Shown here: one piece after another, positions 1 to 4,520 of the stretch
How the letters are laid out: every line of letters starts with the position of its first letter
Numbering within the stretch: position 1 is the stretch's first letter
NCBI GenBank assembly: GCA_011772275.1
Contig: WVZU01000212.1
Coordinates: forward strand, 1-5,014
Direction of reading: 5' to 3'
Origin: Planctomycetales bacterium
GTDB lineage: Bacteria > Planctomycetota > Planctomycetia > Pirellulales > UBA7805
DNA: 5,014 bases
Position numbers and translations under genes: made by a program
The notes under the pieces: generated by a model
The model's database searches: none
What the model saw: the letters and a program-made list of their open reading frames with translations, nothing else
What the model was told of the DNA's origin: nothing

Positions 1-148
1 CGATGTCCCCCTTGGCAACCAAAATGGCTTCGGTCTCCGTGCTGACCCCCTGCGAACCTTGACTATCGATGATTTCGCTGATGCCGATCGAGGCGACGAG
101 GCCACAGCCGAGCGCCAGGATCAGCAGTACAAGTGACTTTGGACGCAT
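1..148 (-). CDS. cpaB: Flp pilus assembly protein CpaB/RcpC, N-terminal part (runs off left edge)
   Basis: Only the first 49 codons are present; the gene continues beyond position 1. The ATG lies at 148-146. The product opens with a short basic stretch (MRPK), then one hydrophobic helix at about residues 5-24 that would anchor it in the inner membrane with the rest in the periplasm. A linker rich in Ser, Gln and Glu (28-40) follows, then EAILVAKGDI (40-49), which looks like the start of the SAF/beta-clip domain of this family. CpaB/RcpC proteins are periplasmic partners of the Tad secretin. The assignment rests on this N-terminal pattern and on its place after tadE in a Tad operon, where cpaB commonly sits. 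The RBS is modest: AAGGGG with 7 bases before the ATG. The spacer from tadE is 107 bp. I recognise this N-terminus as typical of planctomycete CpaB, but the diagnostic domain lies outside the window. Confidence 0.82.
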   Translation of the reverse strand, partial: MRPKSLVLLILALGCGLVASIGISEIIDSQGSQGVSTETEAILVAKGDI

Positions 149-221
149 GAGGGAGCCCCTTTTTGCCCTGAGTTGGCTAAATTCCCGCTGGACGCGCCTT
201 CCCGCGAATCGACAAGAACGC

Positions 222-239
222 GGCAGACGTCAATCTGCC
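222..239 (-). repeat. Small inverted repeat in tadE-cpaB spacer
   Basis: GGCAGA and TCTGCC form a 6-bp stem around a 6-base loop in the 107-bp gap between tadE and cpaB. GCAGACG is also repeated directly at 223-229 and 242-248. There is no T-run, so this is not a convincing terminator. At most it is a weak mRNA hairpin between two genes of one operon. Confidence 0.25.
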
Positions 240-255
240 CCGCAGACGCTCCTGT

Positions 256-726
256 TTACTGCACGGTCTCGCGACGCATCACAGTGCTGGCATTCAAATT
301 CCGGCCACCTAAGTACATTGGTCCCGGCACCCAACTTACTTGACTAAAAGGCATGGAGACCTGCACTTCGACAGGGGCGCCAAAACCGGCATCTTGGGGA
401 TAACCTTGTGGAAACGTTACAGTCGCTGACGGCAGCGAAACATTCTTCAAATAGGTATTCACAAACGCGGTGACCTCCGTTTCGGTCGCACCGTCAAGGA
501 CGGCTCGTCGAGCTCCTTCACGCGAGGCGTTGGTCAGGATCTGCTGGACCATGATGGCACGGCCCACTTCAATCATTCCCAGCACCATCAGCATGAAAAG
601 AGGCGCGATCAGCGCGAATTCCACGGCAGCGGCACCTCGTCGTTTTTTTCGGCACATCCGGCAAGCTTTCTCCAGCTTGAATGAATCATCTGACCGGAAG
701 CGTCGGCGGAAGATGGGGGTTTTCAT
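256..726 (-). CDS. tadE: TadE-like pseudopilin (TadE/TadG-type Flp pilus assembly protein)
   Basis: 156 residues from the ATG at 726-724. A basic leader ends in CRKKRRG (25-31), followed by AAAVEFALIAPLF. This is the TadE pattern: predicted prepilin-peptidase cleavage after Gly31, Glu at +5 of the mature protein (Glu36), and a hydrophobic helix at about 33-56. The remainder, about 57-156, is a periplasmic domain with beta-strand-like stretches such as VEVQVSMPF. TadE-like pseudopilins are processed by the same peptidase as Flp and are needed for Flp fibre assembly. The start at 726 overlaps the stop of the peptidase gene as ATGA, which suggests translational coupling. An internal ATG at 657, with GGAG 12 bases upstream, would give a shorter 8-residue leader (MCRKKRRG) more typical of the family and is a real alternative. 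The C-terminus RRETVQ is followed by TAA. Confidence 0.88.
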   Translation of the reverse strand: MKTPIFRRRFRSDDSFKLEKACRMCRKKRRGAAAVEFALIAPLFMLMVLGMIEVGRAIMVQQILTNASREGARRAVLDGATETEVTAFVNTYLKNVSLPSATVTFPQGYPQDAGFGAPVEVQVSMPFSQVSWVPGPMYLGGRNLNASTVMRRETVQ

Positions 727-1289
727 AAGAGCATTCCCGACCAAGCAAAGTAAGCAATCGTTCCCAACGCAATCGGTATCCCGTACGGCAGCAGCAGCAT
801 GCTGCTTTTCCGTTCCGCAGCAATCGCTGCTAGCTTTTCGGGATCTCGAACCACTGCAATCTCGTTGAGGATCACAGCAAACTGCTGGCGATGCTTGGCC
901 CAGGCTCCGCGAAACAAAACCATGGCCACAGCAATCAGGCCGCCGACGATCGCCGACACGCAAAACGCGTAAAAGGTAACGCCCGGCCAAACCCAGGCCC
1001 CAACGCCGGCCATCAGCTTGACATCACCGGCCCCCATGCCGCCAATCGCGTAGGCTGGCAACAGCAGGGCCAAACCGACGATCGTCCCCACCAGGCTCCA
1101 CATCACCCCTTCCCAACCGAAGGCCCAGCCGCTGTACGCCCAGCCGCTGAAGATCATGGGAAAGGTGATCCAATTGGGTACTTTCAGTTTCCACCCGTCG
1201 ATCACCGCTGCCACCACCAGGATGACGCTGACCATCCAGATCAGCCACATGTGATCGGCAGGCGAGCTGCTAGCAAAGATCGTGTTCAT
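723..1289 (-). CDS. cpaA: Type IV prepilin peptidase of Tad pilus (TadV/CpaA, A24 aspartic protease)
   Basis: 188 residues from the ATG at 1289-1287, chosen because GAAGGA lies 7 bases upstream. Both catalytic aspartates of the A24 family are visible: Asp31 in VIDGWKLKVPN (the D-x6-PN pattern) and Asp89 in GGMGAGDVKL (the GxGD motif). Hydrophobic segments occur at about 14-30, 40-57, 62-82, 103-125 and 165-185, fitting a polytopic inner-membrane protein. A charged cytoplasmic loop at about 128-160 (KHRQQ, RDPEKLAAIAAERK) precedes the C-terminal PYGIPIA segment that recurs in this family. It lacks the N-terminal methyltransferase domain of PilD, as expected of the short TadV/CpaA type. It should cleave the leaders of the Flp pilin and TadE encoded beside it. 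The frame stays open upstream to a TTG at 1409 overlapping the stop of the 35-residue ORF, but those 40 extra residues resemble nothing in A24 peptidases. Confidence 0.93.
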   Translation of the reverse strand: MNTIFASSSPADHMWLIWMVSVILVVAAVIDGWKLKVPNWITFPMIFSGWAYSGWAFGWEGVMWSLVGTIVGLALLLPAYAIGGMGAGDVKLMAGVGAWVWPGVTFYAFCVSAIVGGLIAVAMVLFRGAWAKHRQQFAVILNEIAVVRDPEKLAAIAAERKSSMLLLPYGIPIALGTIAYFAWSGMLL

Positions 1290-1296
1290 CCAATTT

Positions 1297-1302
1297 TCCT
1301 TC
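1297..1302 (-). promoter_or_regulatory. Ribosome binding site deciding the cpaA start
   Basis: On the minus strand GAAGGA lies 7 bases before the ATG at 1289. No comparable site precedes the upstream in-frame TTG at 1409, so this site supports the 188-residue form of the peptidase. Confidence 0.7.
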
Positions 1303-1327
1303 TCACCACTTGTTGCGAACACCTGAA

Positions 1328-1342
1328 GCTCGACCGTCGAGC
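1328..1342. repeat. Tight 15-bp dyad in spacer before cpaA
   Basis: GCTCGAC and GTCGAGC form perfect 7-bp arms around one central base. The dyad sits in the 116-bp stretch between the stop of the small membrane ORF and the cpaA start. It could be a short mRNA hairpin or a protein-binding dyad. I see no tail that would make it a terminator. Confidence 0.35.
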
Positions 1343-1405
1343 CGCCTGGACCGCAAGCATTTGAGACTTCCAGTACAACTCTAGCTTGCCCCGCGCGACC
1401 AGGCG

Positions 1406-1513
1406 TCAACGGGGCGTCAATACCCAGCCAAAAATAACGGCCAGCACGGTAAAAAAGTAAACCGCATGCTGGATCACGCCGGAAATGGCCTCTGCGGGAA
1501 GTGGAAGATGCAT
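1406..1513 (-). CDS. 35-residue membrane micro-protein inside the Tad operon (unrecognised)
   Basis: An ATG at 1513-1511 opens a 35-codon frame ending in TGA at 1408-1406. A near-ideal Shine-Dalgarno, GGGAGGA, lies 7 bases upstream, as strong as the pilin's. The product has a short amphipathic N-terminus (MHLPLPAEAISGVIQ, 1-15), one uninterrupted hydrophobic helix at about 17-32 (AVYFFTVLAVIFGWVL) and a basic TPR end, which fits a single-span inner-membrane peptide. It lies between the pilin and the prepilin peptidase, in the same direction, and separates from cpaA by 116 bp. It lacks the Gly/Glu+5 prepilin signature, so it is not a second pilin. I do not recognise a family. Being a small helper of the Tad machinery, for example binding the peptidase or pilin in the membrane, is inference from position and topology only. 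It could also be a leader peptide whose translation affects the RNA structure around it. Confidence 0.6.
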   Translation of the reverse strand: MHLPLPAEAISGVIQHAVYFFTVLAVIFGWVLTPR

Positions 1514-1520
1514 CCGAGGG

Positions 1521-1527
1521 TCCTCCC
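1521..1527 (-). promoter_or_regulatory. Strong Shine-Dalgarno of the 35-codon ORF
   Basis: GGGAGGA on the minus strand, 7 bases before the ATG at 1513. The spacer CCCTCGG is complementary to one arm of the upstream stem-loop, so access to this site could depend on RNA folding. Confidence 0.65.
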
Positions 1528-1531
1528 TATA

Positions 1532-1576
1532 CGCGAACAATCCCCTCGGTGCCGCCAGGGCACCGAGGGGTTCGCG
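1532..1576 (-). terminator. Strong stem-loop downstream of flp pilin (attenuator or mRNA 3' stabiliser)
   Basis: A perfect 12-bp GC-rich stem (arms 1542-1553 and 1559-1570) encloses a 5-base loop. It is extended by an outer 6-bp stem (1532-1537 with 1571-1576), with a 4-base bulge on one side only. On the minus-strand transcript it follows the pilin stop by about 65 bases. No U-tract follows: the next bases are TATA and then the Shine-Dalgarno of the 35-codon ORF. It is therefore probably not a full intrinsic terminator. A partial terminator, or a 3' block protecting an abundant pilin mRNA from exonucleases, is the natural reading, since the pilin is needed in far greater amounts than the downstream products. 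Confidence 0.6.
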
Positions 1577-1640
1577 TTGTCCCTAGTGGCGAGCAGCTTG
1601 GCACATCGGGCGCCCTGGCTGCCGCCTGGGTTTCGGGCAC

Positions 1641-1823
1641 CTAGTTGGTGGTGCCGATGGAAGCTGCAACGTTGCTGAACGTGGTGTTGGCGTTCGAGCC
1701 AACGGCACTGATCGCAGCCAGGCAAACGATGATAATCAAAGCCAGCATCACGGCGTATTCGACCGCGGTGGGGCCATCTTCGGAAGCCAGGAAGCGTTGC
1801 ACTTTCTTCGCAAAATTCTTCAT
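1641..1823 (-). CDS. flp: Flp family type IVb major pilin
   Basis: 60 residues from the ATG at 1823-1821, with GGAGG 6 bases upstream. The leader MKNFAKKVQRFLASEDG (1-17) is basic and ends in Gly17. The mature protein begins PTAVEYAVMLALIII, with Glu22 at +5 and Tyr23 at +6, the Flp signature. A single hydrophobic helix spans about 20-41. The C-terminal tail (42-60) is rich in Ser, Thr and Asn and includes one N-x-S/T triplet (Asn46-Thr47-Thr48). The length matches usual Flp prepilins. The product would be cleaved by the peptidase at 723-1289 and polymerise into the adhesive Flp pilus. It heads the operon, as expected for the most highly expressed gene, and is followed by a strong stem-loop. 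The proline right after the cleavage site is a notable variation that I believe recurs in planctomycete Flp proteins. Confidence 0.95.
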   Translation of the reverse strand: MKNFAKKVQRFLASEDGPTAVEYAVMLALIIIVCLAAISAVGSNANTTFSNVAASIGTTN

Positions 1824-1954
1824 CGATATCCTCCAGGGTTAGGCCGCAATCACCCAGGGGGGCGAAACGACCTGTTTAAAAACTTGCTCGATCGCGAGTG
1901 ATCCCGCAAAAACCAACCCAGTTCGTGCGGTCTCTTCACCCTTGCATCGACACG

Positions 1955-1978
1955 CTGGTCAAACAACAAAGTGACCAG
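1955..1978. promoter_or_regulatory. TGGTCA-N10-TGACCA dyad in the flp leader, candidate operator
   Basis: CTGGTCA (1955-1961) and TGACCAG (1972-1978) are perfect 7-bp arms around the A-rich 10 bases AACAACAAAG. The right arm overlaps a second inverted pair, CCAGG-CCCAA-CCTGG (1975-1989), so the two hairpins would compete if transcribed. Spacing and symmetry fit a dimeric regulator site or a 5' leader hairpin, about 130-150 bases upstream of the pilin ATG. No regulator is identifiable. Confidence 0.35.
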
Positions 1979-2031
1979 GCCCAACCTGGCCACGTCAAGC
2001 GATCGAGAAGCTCAATTCGCCTAACACTGCA

Positions 2032-2059
2032 AACCTAGTTTCAAAACGACCGCTGTCAA
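2032..2059 (-). promoter_or_regulatory. Candidate sigma-70-type promoter for the Tad operon
   Basis: On the minus strand a perfect TTGACA (2059-2054) is followed, after 16 bases, by TAGGTT (2037-2032), which matches only 3 of 6 bases of the -10 consensus. AT-rich DNA with two small dyads (2056-2086) lies directly upstream and could act as an UP element. Transcription would begin near 2025 and give a roughly 200-base 5' leader before the pilin. The weak -10 keeps this tentative. Confidence 0.33.
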
Positions 2060-2166
2060 ATTTTGAGCCGCATTTTTGGGAAAAATTCCTGGCGGGGGAT
2101 CGGACGTGGCGTTTTCCCCACAGCCAATCCACCGCCAGCAGGCCTTCCTGTCGCCAACGCTCAACA

Positions 2167-3843
2167 TCACTCCGCTGCGGGCCACAAGACCGTCAGGATC
2201 GGCCGCTGGCCCCCGGCAGGAATGTGGGTCGCCCGCACGCCAATTCCCTGCGCGACCAGCCGATTCGCAATACCCCGTGCCCGGGGCGACCCGGCAAACT
2301 CCACGAAACAGACGCGAGGACCCGCTTCGGTCGGCAGCCGCTGCCCTCCCAAACCGGGCTGCCCCCTCCCCTGCGCCAACCTCCCCTGCTCTAACCTCCC
2401 CTCCTCCAACCAGGGCACGCTGGCGGGCAACGCCGGTGTCTGGCCGAAAGCCGCGTCCCCGCCTGCGGTGGCCACCACGCGGATCGCACCGTCGCCAAAG
2501 GTGAAGTAAGCCAATGGCCAGTAATTCCACCACTCGGTGGTCACGGCAATCAGGCCCGGAGGGTCCTGAGCGGCCGTTTGCAGGTAACGGGCCACCGCCC
2601 GCTTGGGTTCGATCCGCGCCGTGCGAAACGTCTGTTGGGCTTTGCCGCCCGTCTCCTGCACAAACCGGAAATAGTGGATGTAGAAGCTGGCCAGCAACAG
2701 CCAGCCCGCGGCCAGGCACACGCCGATTCCCACCAGGGCCCGCTGGCGGCACCACCAGTGCAAACCGAGGCTCAGCAAGAGGGCCCCCGGCGCAATCAGG
2801 CAGATCGCATAACGTTCGTTGCCCGCCGCGGCGGCCTGCGGTCCGGCGAACAGAAAAAATGCCCCCGTCGATACTCCCCCACCGATCAACAACAAACGCC
2901 GCTGGATGCAGGCCCACCCCTGCCGCCATAACCCCCAGGCGGCAAAAACAAAGACGCCTCCGGCGGCCAGCCGGTAGAGGCCGGTGGCGTGCTGAGCACC
3001 GGTGAGGAAACGAAAAACGGTCGTGCCGGAAAACAGATCCAGATAGTTGCCCACAAAGGCGCCGTAATGGGCCGGCGAGATCAGCCGCCGCGCGGCCAGC
3101 TGGATCCAGGGCCCCCACCAGAAGAGACCCGCCACCAGGACCAGCCCGCCGGTCAGCCAAATCAGTCGGCAACGCCATTCGGTTCGCGCGGCGGACAAGC
3201 TGGCCGCCAGCGGCCGGCGAAAGACGATCCCGGCCGCCAACACCGGCAACGGCGCGACGAAAACGTTGGTGGGATGCACCAGGATCGCTGCCGATTGACA
3301 TAAAGCCGCCAGCAGCAGCCAGCGGATCCGTCGCTGTGGTTGCCGCAGGGCCAGCAGCGAGGCGTAGATCACCGGCAAGGTGAACAGGACCGACTGGCTG
3401 GCATCCCAGGCAAAACGGCTGTAGGCAATATTGACTGGCAACAGGGCCAAGAGAAGGGTCGATAGGGCGGCCAACGATCGGTCGAACGCCTGCCGGCACA
3501 TCAGGTAATTGACGATCAGGGCCAAGAGGCCACTGACCAGCACCGGCGTCCGCAGCAACGTGATCGAAGGGGGTGCCACGGCATGCAGCAAGGCCTGCGG
3601 CAGAAAGTGAAAGGTATTGATCGGGTTCCCGGTCGGCGTCCGCCAGGTGATCCCCTGGCCGTCCAGCCATCGCAACGCTTGAACGCCCATCCAGGCCTCG
3701 TCGCCGTTGACGCCGGGCACATGATCTAACCGCCAGAGGCGAAAAAAGACCGCCACGGCCAACAGCACGACCAGCTGAGCCAGCCAAAGGGGGCGGAGCC
3801 ACTTTCGCCACCGTATCAAGTTACTGGCCGTTTGCGGATTCAT
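2167..3843 (-). CDS. GT39/PMT-like polytopic membrane glycosyltransferase
   Basis: 558 residues from the ATG at 3843-3841, with GGGGAAG just upstream. After a cytoplasmic N-terminus and a first helix (about 20-35) comes VNGDEAWMGVQALRWL (45-60). Its acidic Asp48-Glu49 pair lies in the first large periplasmic loop, the position of the catalytic acidic residue in GT-C enzymes of the GT39/ArnT/PMT group. Further hydrophobic segments lie at about 98-115, 124-141, 152-168, 174-205, 228-246, 290-306, 316-335, 345-363 and 370-390. The remainder, about 391-558, is a soluble domain on the periplasmic side. Such enzymes transfer a sugar from a polyprenyl-phosphate donor to lipid or protein; donor and acceptor cannot be told here. 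A low-complexity run, EEGRL-EQGRL-AQGRG (480-494), comes from a 15-bp DNA repeat. It shares strand with the Tad operon but is separated from it by 343 bp and carries its own upstream palindrome. Confidence 0.82.
   Translation of the reverse strand: MNPQTASNLIRWRKWLRPLWLAQLVVLLAVAVFFRLWRLDHVPGVNGDEAWMGVQALRWLDGQGITWRTPTGNPINTFHFLPQALLHAVAPPSITLLRTPVLVSGLLALIVNYLMCRQAFDRSLAALSTLLLALLPVNIAYSRFAWDASQSVLFTLPVIYASLLALRQPQRRIRWLLLAALCQSAAILVHPTNVFVAPLPVLAAGIVFRRPLAASLSAARTEWRCRLIWLTGGLVLVAGLFWWGPWIQLAARRLISPAHYGAFVGNYLDLFSGTTVFRFLTGAQHATGLYRLAAGGVFVFAAWGLWRQGWACIQRRLLLIGGGVSTGAFFLFAGPQAAAAGNERYAICLIAPGALLLSLGLHWWCRQRALVGIGVCLAAGWLLLASFYIHYFRFVQETGGKAQQTFRTARIEPKRAVARYLQTAAQDPPGLIAVTTEWWNYWPLAYFTFGDGAIRVVATAGGDAAFGQTPALPASVPWLEEGRLEQGRLAQGRGQPGLGGQRLPTEAGPRVCFVEFAGSPRARGIANRLVAQGIGVRATHIPAGGQRPILTVLWPAAE
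2373..2412. repeat. 15-bp tandem repeat inside the glycosyltransferase gene
   Basis: Units GCGCCAACCTCCCCT (2373-2387) and GCTCTAACCTCCCCT (2388-2402) differ at two positions, and a third copy decays after CCTCCAACC (2403-2411). The CCTCCCCT end of a further partial unit precedes them at 2365-2372. The unit is a multiple of three, so changes in copy number keep the frame and only add or remove five residues of the type EQGRL in the C-terminal soluble domain. Confidence 0.75.
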
Positions 3844-3876
3844 CTCTTCCCCGATCTGCCTCTGTTAGAACGTAAC

Positions 3877-3896
3877 GCGCACAACGCGTTGTGTGC
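3877..3896. promoter_or_regulatory. 20-bp near-perfect palindrome upstream of the glycosyltransferase gene
   Basis: A perfect 14-bp palindrome, CACAACGCGTTGTG (3880-3893), extends to 20 bp with one mismatched pair. It lies 34 bp upstream of the ATG at 3843. Its left side also repeats AACGCG directly (3874-3879 and 3883-3888). Symmetry without a loop favours a dimeric DNA-binding regulator over an RNA hairpin. No good -35/-10 pair could be placed around it, so control of this gene by the site is inferred from position alone. Confidence 0.45.
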
Positions 3897-4176
3897 TGAG
3901 CGGCAACCGGTACAAACCGCACAGGCGTCACAATCGATGGCACGCCCGGCTGGTCGTCCAAGGGATCCGCCCCACGGCAGTCGCCAGGCGGGCTGGCCTC
4001 CTTTTGGGGAAAGCTATGCTTGATGAGGTTCGCCGGGGTCGCAAGGTGGCGGCCGTAGAGCAACCGGGAAACCGGCAAGCGGGGGGGGTGTCTTGCCATG
4101 ATGGGCCGCGCGGAAATTATCGATCGGCTGGCTGCGGATCCGGTAACGGGTTACCAGGCGGGGAGCGTGGCGGCCA
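3897..4176. other. Intergenic stretch without a recognisable gene
   Basis: Several short open frames exist on both strands but none has a plausible RBS together with protein-like composition. A run of eight G lies at 4081-4088. The frames are broken in a way compatible with decayed coding sequence belonging to the remnant that follows, but I could not recognise any domain here. Confidence 0.5.
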
Positions 4177-4398
4177 GTGAGCCGACCGCGCTGGCACGTG
4201 CTGGCCCTGAAGTGCACCGGACGGGGGGGCCATCCGCGGGGCCGCAGCGGGGTGGCCATGTTAAAAGATCGCCTCTTGCCAAACGGCGGCTGCAACGCGG
4301 GGATCCCGGAAACGGTGCTCGACATCAACGCGTCGCTTGCCAAGACGATCGCCATCGTGGATGGCATTCTCTGCATAAAAGGGAGGAAATGCGTGTGA
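4177..4398 (+). pseudogene. Decayed fragment of a DUF362-family gene
   Basis: In this frame, positions 4297-4383 read AGIPETVLDINASLAKTIAI followed by VDGILCIKG. This resembles the family stretch of the form AGI-x2-(S/T)-(I/V)-LDI-A/N-x-(T/S)-(V/L)...(L/I)AIVDGI-x-(G/A)-MEG that I recall from the middle of DUF362 proteins. The preceding HVLALKCTGRGG (from about 4192) could be a worn version of the VTLxxKNxxG segment, and LLPNGGC of the PKNxLH segment. The family's usual MEGDGP continuation is lost: the frame diverges after KG and stops at 4398. The expected N-terminal third and C-terminal third are missing or unrecognisable. DUF362 proteins are typically 300-400 residues, so this is a remnant, not a gene. 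A run of seven G at 4223-4229 is a possible frameshift site. The similarity is from memory of the family, not from a search. An unrelated spurious frame remains possible. Confidence 0.45.
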
Positions 4399-4448
4399 GC
4401 GGCAGGCAGGTACCCGCCGTCAGGAAGTCTACCAGTAGTTAGATTTTG

Positions 4449-4474
4449 GTGAGCAAAACTTGTGAGCAAAACTT
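4449..4474. repeat. Exact 13-bp tandem duplication
   Basis: GTGAGCAAAACTT occurs twice head to tail (4449-4461, 4462-4474) with no mismatch. It looks like a recent slippage event or a footprint of an excised element in non-coding DNA. Confidence 0.9.
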
Positions 4475-4489
4475 GCCCAAAGGAAACAC

Positions 4490-4520
4490 GTTAGCCGAAT
4501 GGTAGCCGCATGGTAGCCAA
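4490..4520. repeat. 11-bp tandem repeat, about 2.7 copies
   Basis: ATGGTAGCC occurs at 4499-4507 and 4510-4518 with period 11, and a degenerate first copy (GTTAGCCGAATG) precedes it at 4490-4501. The period differs from the 13-bp duplication 16 bp upstream, so these are separate events. Confidence 0.75.

Larger units (their letters stand above)
1824..2166. other. Gene-free leader and promoter region upstream of flp
   Basis: 343 bp between the pilin start and the stop of the glycosyltransferase gene. It is visibly richer in A and T than the gene to its right. It holds the candidate promoter and dyad listed separately, a 9-bp inverted pair (CTCGATCGC at 1887-1895, GCGATCGAG at 1999-2007), and an ATTTTT-GGG-AAAAAT dyad at 2072-2086. 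The start of the region is open for 48 codons from an ATG overlapping the upstream stop, but nothing about that frame looks like a protein. No convincing intrinsic terminator follows the glycosyltransferase gene. Confidence 0.6.

Noticed and set aside
69..347. 92-codon plus-strand frame over the cpaB start and tadE end
   Set aside because: It is antisense to two recognised genes and has no membrane or domain features.
2122..2137. Sigma-54-like TGGC-N7-TGGC (GG-N10-GC spacing) on the minus strand upstream of flp
   Set aside because: Spacing is right but the -12 element lacks the consensus TTGC, the site is over 290 bases from the pilin, and such matches are common by chance in GC-rich DNA.
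2021..2167. 48-codon frame whose ATG overlaps the glycosyltransferase stop as TGATG
   Set aside because: The product has no recognisable features, the RBS is only GGAG at 3 bases, and the frame is merely the tail of the long shadow frame. It also covers the likely promoter region.
2021..3811. 596-codon open frame on the minus strand across the glycosyltransferase gene
   Set aside because: It overlaps the real gene in another frame, has Gly/Arg/Ala-rich composition typical of GC-rich shadow frames, and no membrane pattern or RBS. The true frame has clear transmembrane segments and the NGDEAW motif.
4098..4442. 114-codon plus-strand frame starting ATGATG
   Set aside because: It overlaps the DUF362-like frame in another phase and its translation shows no family features after the first 20 residues.
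4389..4442. 17-codon ORF after a GGGAGG at 4381-4386
   Set aside because: The Shine-Dalgarno is only 2 bases from the ATG and the peptide (MRVSGRQVPAV...) shows nothing that suggests function.
4014..4469. 151-codon minus-strand frame in the right intergenic region
   Set aside because: Composition is Pro/Arg/His-rich, there is no RBS, and it runs antisense to the DUF362-like remnant, so it is a shadow.
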